Below, piece by piece: positions 9,593 through 19,295 of a stretch of 19,914 bases of DNA (the stretch's first letter is position 1; each line of letters opens with the position of its first letter). A program made the position numbers and the translations under genes. Location: the NCBI RefSeq assembly GCF_000611645.1, contig NW_014012800.1, positions 1 through 19,914 on the forward strand. The letters run 5' to 3'. Source of the stretch: Monoraphidium neglectum (lineage: Eukaryota > Chlorophyta > Chlorophyceae > Sphaeropleales > Selenastraceae). The notes under the pieces are model-generated. The model ran no database searches. It was not told the DNA's origin and worked only from the letters and a program-made list of their open reading frames with translations.

Positions 9593-12024
9593 TCAACCTG
9601 CAAACTTGATCCAACCTGAAGCCGCACACACCATCAGTGCACCACAAAGCAGCATGAGGGCCTGTGTTCAGTGGGAGTGGTGCAACGCGGCAGGGGGCAA
9701 CGTTTAGCTTAAGGTAATGTGTGGCAGCTGAACCCCTCATGCCAGGAACATTATAAGGGTTTGGGCATCTCTTCAGTCTGTTGCCAACGACACCGCTTCG
9801 GCTGCATTTGTAAAAAGTATCAAGATCCGCCCGCCGCCGCCCGTACGCACCGTCATCGCGCCAGCAAAGTGGCGCTGGCTCATCAGCCGCTGCAGCGAGT
9901 GGCCGAGCAGCAGTCCCACCGCGCCGGTGACCGCGGTGCTGACGTAAAGCCAGGCCTCCTCGCGATGCAGCAGACCAAACAGCCAGTAACCAATCAGCTG
10001 TGTTGGGGACCGCCAGGGTTTGTGAGAGCGGAGGTGTGCATACCTCAATGAGCTAAGTTGAGGGATCCCAACACAAGGCCCAAAGACCACTGCCAATCAA
10101 GGAGAGGCCCAGGTTGCGGGCAAGCACAGGGCACCCTTGCTGCAGTGTCATGCTCACGCATAGACACGAGCGAGAATGTGCCTCAGCCCACCCTGTGTAT
10201 CAGTGCACACCATGGAGTGCAAACTCAACAAGCAGGCCAAGCAACTCACGCGCACCCACCTGGTCCTGCACCATGGCAACCAATGAGTTGGTGGCGCGCA
10301 CTTGGTCCTTGGAGGCGCCCAGCCAGGCGTACATGATCATCATGGGGGGCCCGTGGATACCTGCGGTGTGCGCGGCGCAGTACAGCGTGTCGCAGCGCCG
10401 CCAGTTGTGGCCCATATGCAACGGGAGGGGGTGAGTAGCGGCCGCACCCACGTCTCATGCACCCAACGGCTGCCAGCAGGAAGCACAGTGACCGGCACGA
10501 TTCTAAGGAGCCAGCAGGCACGCATATTATCTGAAGTCTTGCTGAGCATTCCACGCTCACCAGTTGCGCCGCCAAGCACGCCAGTGCACACGCCAGTGAT
10601 CGTGCCGATCGCAAAAAGGCCCCAGAAGCGGCCCCACGTGTCGGACGCCGTGTGGTTTGGGGCGGGGGGTGGCTCTGGCAGCGCGTGGCCGCCCTCGCTG
10701 CCGCTGTCGCTCGCAGATTCAAGGTTGACCACGGCGTCTGCGCTGCTGAAAACAGAAGCTGCAGCCCCAGCCTCGTCCGGGACGTCGCCATTGCCGAGGC
10801 TCCTGCTGCTGCTGCCGCTGTCACTACTGCTGCTGCTGCTGCTGCCGAGATCGTAAGTCTCGACCAAGGGCAGCAGCAAGTCATCGTCTCCGCTGCTGCT
10901 GTCAAGCTGCCGCCGCTGCTGCTGATGATTCCGCCGCCGCTCAGGCGCGGCGATGTCCGCCGCTGACTCCAAGGATTTGCTGGCACCGCCGCGGGCGCGC
11001 GCACCACCGCAGCAATGCGGGCGCCGTGCCCATGAGGCCGCCAAGAAATGCGCCAAGTGCGTCCGGTTGATCAGCAGGATCATGATAAGCATCAACACGG
11101 CCACCACCGCCTCAAGCTGGCGGGCAGGTATGAACTTGAGCAGGAGCGCGCCAAACGGGGCTGCAAGTGCCTGCAAAGCGGCGCGCAACACAGTAGAAGA
11201 GCAGGATGGGTTCAGGTGCCCCAAAAGGATGAGGAAAGGACTCGCATTGCCGACCCTTCTAGTACACAACCCAAGATCAAGCCCGCGTGCCTTGGTAGGG
11301 GGAATCGACAGGGCCAGCGGGCGGATTGCATGGCTGCGAGGCTTCGTGAGGATCAAGAAAGGGATGGCCGACAGAGTGGTGGCGCAGGCTGCGGTAATCA
11401 CTGCAATCCGCAGGGGACCTGCGAAATGTACGCGCGAGCGTGAGCAGGTGGACAGCCAGCGGGGGGTTTGTGCACATGCCGCAGTTGTGTGCGCTGGCAG
11501 CGGGTGAGTGTCATTTGGGTCGGGGACTGCTGTTCTTTAGTTCTCCCAGCGGGCAAAACAGCGCCCGTCATGCGTCATCATGAGTTTCGCCGTGACGTGC
11601 TACGCGCCAACGTGGCAACCCACCGGCATCGAAGCCGAGCGCGCTGGCGGCTGCCCACGTCGAGAGGTGAATGACCGCAGTGCCGAAGCCTGTGATGCCC
11701 TGGTGAATTGTAGGGTGTTGGGGAGGTGGCACGGCCGGATGGCACCTAGGCACCCTGGATGAAAGCTGCATACAGGCACGCACACACCAACGCGCGTGTG
11801 TGCTGCTGCCCCGTTAGTGAATTTTCATGCACGCGGTCGACATGTTGTGAGAGCCTGCCAGCTTGAAGAATGCTGCTTACCGTCACCGTGCTGCCCAGAA
11901 AGGTTCCCAAACACAGAACAACATAGGACACCAGGCCGGGCCGCACACTGTCCGGCAGCGGCGCGGCGGCCGCCCACAGCATCAGGCTGTAGAAGCTGCT
12001 GCCATCAGCGGGCAGCGGCATCAT
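9593..12024 (-). CDS. TauE/SafE-family anion transporter
   Basis: Polytopic membrane protein of the TauE/SafE family (PF01925), known or proposed to export sulfite, sulfoacetate or related organic anions; the substrate here is unknown. Exons (minus): 12024-11881, 11699-11624, 11418-10561, 10360-10260, 9997-9851, 9661-9593; phases agree throughout, giving 464 residues and TGA. The two half-repeats are recognisable: GITGFGTAVIHL (49-60) and GVLGGATGIHGPPMMIMY (353-370) with KDQVRATNS after it. Hydrophobic helices surround these, including AVVAVLMLIMILL (177-189) and a last helix beginning ALMLLCGALMV at 443. A charged, Ser/Asp-rich loop (about 207-333) separates the halves. Start: first of two adjacent ATGs; exon 1 ends at a consensus GTAAGC donor. 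Residues 117-156 (11290-11171) resemble a 120-base in-frame intron and may be spliced out. The arylsulfatase gene diverges 271 bases away. Confidence 0.88.
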
Positions 12025-12295
12025 GCCCGCGCCTGGCCGCGCTGCAACTACACTACCAACACCCGTGATTTCCGCGCAATTTTTCTCACACGTTTCCGGG
12101 TCTCTACGCGATGGCGCTGGCCGCGTCCTCAATGGCGTGACGCGAGCCTAATTATGATTTGACAATCGACGCGGGGTGTTTATTGACGTCCTTTACTGAT
12201 TGACGTTATCGAACTGATTATACAAACAATTGCTCGAACGTTCTGGTCGTCTGATCACAGATCCACAGCGGTGTGCACGGCGTCGCCCGGCCACC
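12025..12295. promoter_or_regulatory. Divergent promoter between TauE/SafE and arylsulfatase genes
   Basis: Only 271 bases separate the two start codons, and the middle (about 12149-12235) is clearly more AT-rich than its flanks. Visible elements: ATTGACGT twice, at 12182-12189 and 12199-12206 (TGACG cores of the type bound by bZIP factors); TTATACA at 12218-12224, placed suitably for a TATA-like box of the plus-strand gene; TAATTATGATTT at 12149-12160, which could serve the minus-strand gene; and the palindrome GAACGTTC at 12236-12243. Co-regulation, for example by sulfur supply, is inferred from geometry and gene families only. Confidence 0.6.
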
Positions 12296-15200
12296 ATGGG
12301 CCGTGCCGCTCCGACATGCCAAATGGTGGCGATGCTGCTGCTGCCGCTGCTGCTGCTGGGCGCTGCAGCAGCAACCCGCAGTGGAAGCCCCGGTAGCTTT
12401 CAGGAAGGGCTGATCAAGGAGCCATTTGGCGGCCAGACCGCCGCCGCTGGCCGCAGGTGAGTGCCAGCCGCAGCAGGGTGACGCAGGTGACACCACGCCC
12501 CGGCAGACGGAGCCGCGCGGACACGCAACAGTCGCATTTGGGATCCAAGCCGCCCGCCAGCCCAGAACAATTCATGTGGTCATGCACATGCGACGGTTTC
12601 TGCAGTGTTGCCAAGGCATAGACAGATGTGTAAACTACACACGCAGCGGCCTGCTGTGACGCCTCTCACCCCTGGCAGCCAAAAAAAACATGCCAACTAT
12701 ACATGTACCATCACAGGAAGCCCAACTTCGTGTTCATTCTTGTCGATGACCAAGACAAGGCAAGCGGGTATCCTGAAGGGGAGCAAGAGCAGGCTGTGCC
12801 CGCGGCAGGGCCACGTGCCTCTGCGCGCTGTGCGGCCGCCTGGGCGGTCTGCTATGCAGCTAAGGCACAGTGTGCTGAGAAGGAGAGCGGCAAGGGCACC
12901 ACAGGCGCGCTGCCCACTTCGACCTGGTGGCCCGTCCACCCCAACTTCATGTGGATGCAGCCTGCAATAGTTTTGCCGTGCTGAATCCCTCGCTGCCCCC
13001 TCGTGAGGTGTGCACCCCAGCGCTGCGGCCCCCACTTAACGCTGCCGCCCCGCTCACGCCTGTGCACATGCTACTCCTTTGTGCACCCGCAGCAATACGG
13101 TTCCTCTAGCCCACCCTACATGCCGGCGCTTCACAAGCACATCAGGCAGCGCGGCGTGGAGGCTGTCAACCACTACGTGACCACCCCTGTGTGCTGCCCG
13201 TCACGCACCAACATATTGCTGGGGAAGTACACCCACGTGACCAACATGTCAGACGTGTTCCCACCCCATGGTGCAGTGCGGTGCAATCATGACCCGTCTT
13301 CTGTCAACCTGGGCTTATACATTGGGTGATTGCCACCCCAAGCAAGGGGCAAGCTGGAGGATTGTGATTGTTGCATCCTGCAATCCTGTGCAACTGCGCT
13401 GCGGTGGCGGCTGCAGTAACCGCGGTGCCAGCCTGCCTCTTTTCTATTGATATCAATGCATATGCAGAGAACGCCCTGGCTTATTTGCCCATCCACGCCA
13501 CAGCAATCAACCGTCGGCGCTTGTTGCTGCCCAGCAGCAACCAGCTCCATAAACTGCCCTGGGGCGCTTGCTTTTAATGTGCAGGTGGCTACTCCAAATG
13601 GCTGGCAGCGGGGCTGAACAAGCAACCCTCACTGGCAACATACCTACAGGGAGCTGGCTATAACACCTACTACACCGGTGGGCAAGCTGTCATTATCATG
13701 GGCGGCCGACTGTCTGGACGGGGTTCATCTGCTCTTGCTGCTCGGCCAGCATCATAACGCAGCGCTTGCTTTGCGATGCTGCCCAGCACCCCGATGGCTC
13801 AATGCCATCTGCAACTATTACTGAAGTGCACGTACCTTTGCTTGCTGGCTCGCAGGCAAATTCCTCGTCGAGTGTGAGTGGCGCAACTGCGCGGCACTGC
13901 TATGCGCTAGCCTCTGCTGTACTGTCTACTTGGATGGGCGGCGGGCGGCGCATGCGCAACTTTCACGCACCCGCAGCTGTGTGCACGCAGACCTCTCCGC
14001 CCCCAAACACCAGCCCGCTCAGATCACTGAAGGTGAGCATTCCCCACCCTCTTCCAACCCAACCCAACCTCCACCCCGCTTGTCCTGCTGCTGCATGCAC
14101 AGACGCACTGTACAACTACCGTCCTGTTCCGGACGGCTGGACCGACTTTGATGCGGCGCTTCACCCATGGGTTTTCAGGTGTGCCCTTGCATTTGATTTG
14201 TATACTGGTTCGTATTGACGTGTGCAGACGCTGCAAAGCGGCAGCTCGCAGCAAATTGTTCGGGCAGCCTTGGGCACGTCGACATCTTTCATCATGCTAG
14301 GAGCTGATGAAGTAAAACGGGCTGCCAGGGAAGTCTTACCAGATGTTGATTTGTGGTACGGTCTGCTGCAACAGTTGAATGTTAGTGAGTTCAGTGCGGT
14401 CTAGTGCTGAACCCTTGATGGCGGTCTGAACTCGCACCCCCCTTGCCCATGCTGCTGACCGCGTGCAGGTACGACTACCCAGTTTTTGCACGCAACGGCG
14501 GCGAGCCCGTGGTGTACGCAGGCCAGGTGCGCTGCCTGTCACCCTGTCCTCCTCCACAATGCTCAAAAGTGTTTTTGCCACAGCTGGACAAAGTTGCACA
14601 GGGCTGATCATTAGTTGAAAACCCAGGTGAACGAGCAGTGGTTGAAAATGTTCGCTATGAACCGTGGTGGGCTTACAACAAAGGGAGCTTGCGGATCATC
14701 TATGCACCAGCACAATTGTGTCCATCCCACCCTCCCCCCTCATGTTGTGCAGTACCACACAGATGTGGTCACGTCCAAGGCTGTCGCCCAGATCCGCTCG
14801 GCCAAGGCAGCAGGTGCGGCCCGTGCGAAGCGCGCGCTTGCATGCGATGCCACAAGCATGCAATCTGCTTTTTTATATGCCTTTGCTGCAGGCCACGCGT
14901 TATCGTGCACACCTGGTAATCCCCCCTTGAAGCTGAGATGCATCCAGAGGTTGGGAGTTTGCACAGGTTGTGCTTAGCTCCTTGCCACGTATGCGCACAC
15001 CCACACTGTCGCGCCCCGGCCACCTGCTTAATTCAGGAAAGCTGCAACAATCGCCCTCATCGTGGCTCACAACTCCACATCATCCACTGTCCTCCCGCAT
15101 TTTAGGCAAACCCTTCTACATCCAGGTCGCCCCCATCGGCTGCCACGATGCCTGCTACGTTGACGAGGATTTCAACGGGTATGTGACACCGCCGGTGCCG

Positions 15201-18200
15201 GCCCCGAGACACGCCAAGCTGTATGCTGAGGTCAACTTGCCGCACGACCCCTCCTTCAACGAAGAGGACGTGAGCGACAAGCCTGCCTGGGTTCAAGCGC
15301 TTCCTAGGTGCGGTTGCCAGCTTGGCGCGATTCATGCATGGAAACCATTCGTCCACAGAAGCACAGTTGCTTACACACCGCGCCACCACATGTAGTTCAG
15401 ACATTATTGCTGGGATCCTTTGTGTTCACACACCTTCTGACAAGCATGAAATCATGCTGCTGTGGCAAGCGCACACATCTTATTGTACTGATTCATCATT
15501 GCTGCAGTGCATTGGGCTGCCTGGCACCAGCCCTCCCTCGGCACCCGCTGCACATACAAACACCAGTAGAACATAATAGCTCACCTGCACAAGCTGGCAG
15601 TTCTGTTGATCATCGTGTGAATGACCACCTGGGGTCCCCACCTTTGTCACCCACCACGCCCTTTTCAACAGGCTTGATCGGGCAAACGTAACATATCTGA
15701 ATGAGTACCACCGTGACCGCCTGCGCTCCCTGCGCTCGGTGGATGAACTCATCGACACGCTTGGTGCGTGGGCGCCTTGCAGAGCGTGCAAGCACTCAAT
15801 TTGCACGCACCAGCTGCCGCAAGCAAGGGGCTTGTCAAAAGTTTAATCATATCGAATTCACTTTGTGTCGCGCCCTTTCATGACGCGAGTTGGTGCAACA
15901 GCAAGATACTTCTTGAGCCGCCGAGCCTCTGCACATCAAGCGGTGATGGCTGTGTGTGCTTGTTCACTGGCACAAGATTGCCTCAATATTGCATGTCAAT
16001 TGCCGTCTATCCATATGACACCGCCCCCTCTCATCAGTCAAGGAGCTGGACGCGGTGGGCGAGCTGGACAACACATATCTTATATACACCTCGGACAATG
16101 GGTGTGTGCACTGTTGGAGCAATGGATGCGCAGGGCGTGTGTCAGTCAGAAATTAAGTGAATGCGCGCGAGTGGCAAAAAAATGCCTGGCGCTTGCACGC
16201 ACCCCTGCCTGCAGGACGTTGCAACCAGCCACATCCACCGGCGGGCATCAAAACGCTTGGTGTGCTTACCTTGGTGTGCAGGGTCTAAGTTACCTTTGCC
16301 AGCCTCTGCACCAACCTCTGCACCGATCTCACGACCATCGGCGCCACTCTTACTGCGTCATCATTGGTTGTGGTCGCAGGTACCATTTGGGTGCCCACCG
16401 CCTGGGCGCTGGCAAGGAGACACGTGAGCATCATCACCGGCTTGGTTAGGGTTGGGCGCAATAATGCTACAAAAAAATTCGGATGCACTTGTTGCTGTCA
16501 ACCCCTCTGCGAAACGTCACCCTCTCTTGCCCCTTCCCTGTGGCTCTCCGATGCAGCCTACCAGACTGATCTGCAAGTTCCGTTCCTGATCTCGTGAGGA
16601 GCTCTGTCACAAGAGGCAGCTGCAACACGACTGATGAGAATCGGCGCAATCCCTCGGCTGACCCGTTGCTCTGCCCCTGATCCATGATTTGCGCCCGCTC
16701 CAACCAACCCAGCAGCTTGTCACCCCCACCTTCCATAATGTTTCTTTGCGCCCGCCCACCTGCCATCTGAATCGACCATGCCCGCAGCGGTCCCGGCCTG
16801 CCCTCAGGGAAGGTCCTTGCTGATCCAACAGCACACGAGGACATCTTACCAACTGTGTTGTCTCTTGCCGGCGTGGCACTGCCTGATGACATCAATGGCC
16901 AGCCGCTGCCATTGCCGTTGAAAGGCCCTACCGCTGTCACCTACCAGCAGCCAGCTGGGCGTTTCAACCAGTGAGTAACTGGCGAGCAAGTTCAGGGCAG
17001 AGCCTTGGGTCTGAAGCCGCATGAAAAGTTCAATCCAGCTGTCGTGTCTACAGCCCGATGACTACCTGCTATATGGCTTGGGCCGTGCTGCTGAAGCCTG
17101 CGTCACATGGATGCCTTGCTGGTGCCCGCAATCACAGGCACCTTACAGAATATTGGGGGTTCTATGCAGACCAGTTGCCATCAACATTCCATTCAATCAA
17201 GAACAACACGTGGAAAGCGGGTGAGCATGTCACAGGCGGCGTGTCCGCTTGCTACTGCTTGCCAGCTGCCAGTTTGGAACTTGGAGCTTGGCCAAGCCCG
17301 GTGTTGCCAAAACACTGTACTGCATTAGCAACCCTTTGCAAATGTCTCCCAATGGCCTGCTGCACATCAACACCCATACAGTTTCTGTCCACGACGCGGC
17401 TGGGCGCAACCTCAAATACGTTGTTTGGTGCAGTGGGGAGCGGGAGCTGTACGATCGATCCACCGACCACTTTGAGCTGGCCAATGCTATCAGCACTGCC
17501 GACCCACATCTGATCAAAAGGCAAGGGCGTCAATGGGTTGATAGTGACCTGTGTACCAGCCCAAAGATCCAACACTTGTCAGGCTGCACATATTGGCAAC
17601 GTGTGAGGTTTTTATCAAAGCTCCCTCACCCCAGCAACAAGCATCAGCACGCTGCAGCAATGCACAAACCACACCACGCAATTTGTTTCCCGTAACATCC
17701 ACAGGCTAGACGCGCTGCTCAGCGCACTGTCACAGGCGGAAGGTCAAAAAACGCTGCACCCTTGGCCTATAATCCATCCTGATGGAAGCGTCAACAGCTT
17801 TGCAGAGGTGAGAAGTGCTGACTGCCAGTGGGCCCCAAATACCCCACAACTTAGACAAGGCAAGCACACTTTGATGTGAGGTGCAAAGCTACATCCTCAA
17901 CAGCGCGATGTGCAAACTACCCTGCTTGTATTGTGCATGCTTGTGTGGCACATGCATCGAGTTCTGCAGCGTGTACACCATCATGCCAGCGGCGTGCATG
18001 CACACCCCAAAACAATCTGCCTGACCACCAAGTTTGTGTGCACTTTGTGGCACATGTAGTAATGGTCAATTGCTTGCGTTGTGTTTCGCTTGTCTCACAC
18101 AACTGTTAATTGCTCCACCTGTGTTCAATCACGCAACCCTCTACACTGAAGGCTTTGAACCCAAGGTACAACGACTTCTACGCACAGCTCCCAAAGTTCA

Positions 18201-18812
18201 AGTTCCTTGCATGCCTCGACCACTACGAGAAAGGTGAAATGTTGATCATGTTGCATCGGTCATGCATGCTGGCAGTTATGCTGCCCTGAGTACTCACCCT
18301 CCCACCCTTCCACAAAGCAAAGCGCTCTCAAGGCTTTGCCATCATCATTTCATATCATCTGTCTGCCCTGTTGCGTACATCACGTGTGGCGTAGGTCGGA
18401 GTGTTGCTGGCCAGCCACTGCGTGCTCAACGGCCCTCAACCCTCATCATATGCGACCTGCCAACGCAGACAACGAGCTCTCAGCTTTTTACCACTCCAGC
18501 AACCGCCGCGCGACGCTGGAGGCAGCAGCTGCCACCGCTGGCAGCATTGACTTGAAAGCCATGTTGCGCATGCGGGTGACGCAGTACCGTGAAGAGGTGG
18601 CGGCCGGCTGGGAGCGTCAAGAGGCCCTCGGTGCTCCAAAGATTTCCGTTACAGCAACGCAGGCCAGCCTGTCTGGGCCAACCGCGACGGTGTTGGCCGA
18701 TGTGGAGAGGTGGGGCACGCCACTGCCGCCTGCAGTTCTGGCGCACTTCCAGAAAATGAAGGCCGAGCAGGTGGACGAGGCCAAGTATGTGCGGATGCGC
18801 ACCATGGCATGA
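12296..18812 (+). CDS. ARS: Secreted arylsulfatase (type I, formylglycine-dependent)
   Basis: Hydrolyses aryl and other sulfate esters to free sulfate; in related algae it is secreted to the periplasm/cell wall on sulfur starvation. Exons: 12296-12456, 12717-12759, 13093-13270, 13585-13677, 13856-13873, 13991-14032, 14103-14178, 14469-14526, 14753-14813, 15106-15307, 15672-15763, 16038-16101, 16380-16423, 16557-16593, 16788-16970, 17138-17220, 17382-17520, 17705-17807, 18152-18233, 18469-18812; every junction keeps phase, giving 700 residues and TGA. ATG is in a CCACCATGG context. A signal peptide lies at about 1-26 (Leu/Ala core). Active site: FILVDDQDK (60-68, metal-binding Asp64/65), VCCPSRTNILLG (101-112; Cys102 becomes formylglycine), SDNGYHLGAHRLGAGK (360-375, Asp361/Asn362). 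Also typical: YLQGAGYNTYYTGKFLVEY, WCSGERELYD. NVT and NNT may be glycosylated. The last about 115 residues (exon 20) are Ala/Glu-rich and probably helical. Confidence 0.95.
12760..13092 (+). other. GC-AG intron 2 of the arylsulfatase gene
   Basis: The donor is AAG|GCAAGC and the acceptor CCGCAG|CAATAC. Joining them phase 0 to phase 0 gives VDDQDKQYGSSSPPYMPAL, the expected sulfatase order just before the active site. The nearby GT (GCGG|GTATCC) leaves the wrong phase for the downstream exon. The 333-base intron shows no gene of its own. Confidence 0.8.
13271..13584 (+). other. Intron 3 of the arylsulfatase gene
   Basis: 314 bases, donor CATG|GTGCAG and acceptor TGTGCAG|GTGGCT. The join yields FPPHGGYSKW across the junction. 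Nothing else is seen in it on either strand. Confidence 0.85.
13856..13873 (+). other. 18-base microexon of the arylsulfatase gene
   Basis: The acceptor CTCGCAG|GC and a perfect GTGAGT donor bracket 18 bases encoding the core of GKFLVEY. The phases (1 in, 1 out) match both neighbours, and the residues are those expected after NTYYT in sulfatases of this type. Confidence 0.85.
15308..15671 (+). other. Intron 10 of the arylsulfatase gene
   Basis: 364 bases between CCTAG|GTGCGG and TTCAACAG|GCTTG. The join gives ALPRLDRANVTYLNEYHR. No gene or repeat is recognised inside it. Confidence 0.85.
17521..17704 (+). other. GC-AG intron 17 of the arylsulfatase gene
   Basis: The donor is AAAAG|GCAAGG and the acceptor ATCCACAG|GCTAG. 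The phase 2 join gives HLIKRLDALLSALSQ, a continuous helix typical of this family region. I found no GT donor nearby in the right phase. Confidence 0.75.
17808..18151 (+). other. Intron 18 of the arylsulfatase gene
   Basis: 344 bases, donor GCAGAG|GTGAGA and acceptor CACTGAAG|GCTTTG. The join gives SFAEALNPRYNDFYAQLP. No internal gene is seen. Confidence 0.8.
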
Positions 18813-18815
18813 TGT

Positions 18816-18820
18816 TGTAA
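18816..18820 (+). terminator. TGTAA polyadenylation-type element after the arylsulfatase stop
   Basis: TGTAA is the usual polyadenylation signal of chlorophycean algae. Here it begins four bases after the TGA, which would imply an unusually short 3'UTR if used. I saw no second TGTAA close downstream, so the true signal may be a variant. Confidence 0.4.
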
Positions 18821-19295
18821 ACACATAGCCTTTTTTTATACATGTGAAGTTACATGACAGAAGCCTTGCTTTCCATTCTTGCGAAATCGAAGCAGTCAGT
18901 CATGGGTTTGAACGGAGCAGGCAAGAAATTATTGCATCGCACAAATCCTAGGCAGCCACAGAATGCAAGGATCCAGCAGACACAGGTACCAGGCAGAGCC
19001 ACATCCGGCATATGGCCCTAGCCCCCCGCCGCCCAGCCATTTGCAGGCGGGCTGGCAACAACACAGGCATCCCGCTAGGCGGTTGCAGCTGGCGGGGCTG
19101 TCGCCGGGGCTGGGTCGAGCAAGCGAACGTCCATATCGACGGTGAACAGGCGTGCGATTTCGGGGCCAGCTGCGTTGTGGTCCGCGTGCTTTTGCTTTGC
19201 GCTTGTTGGGGCGCACCCACGCGCCGTCCCCGCTCACCTGCCACGCTGTCGGCGGCGGGCGCGCGCTGAGCCAAAGCTGCACGCCACATCATTGA
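18821..19295. other. Intergenic stretch downstream of the arylsulfatase gene
   Basis: Begins with an AT-rich part including a T7 run and a TTACATGTGAAGTTACATGAC-like near-repeat (about 18840-18860), probably arylsulfatase 3' flanking sequence, and then becomes GC-rich. Short frames exist on both strands, but none has recognisable domains or a supported exon structure. Confidence 0.5.

Noticed and set aside
10800..10860. CTG-rich tract considered as a mobile or expanded repeat element
   Set aside because: It lies inside the transporter exon and encodes the Ser-rich loop; it has no terminal repeats or target-site duplication.
13766..14218. 150-codon plus-strand frame in the arylsulfatase region
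   Set aside because: It is largely introns read through; only the part at 14103-14178 is a real exon, confirmed by phase with its neighbours.
17058..17137. Upstream extension of arylsulfatase exon 16, open in the same frame (begins MTTCYMAWAV)
   Set aside because: The acceptor AATCACAG at 17137 joins FNQ to HLTEYWGFYADQ in correct phase; the upstream part has no family similarity and reads as intron.
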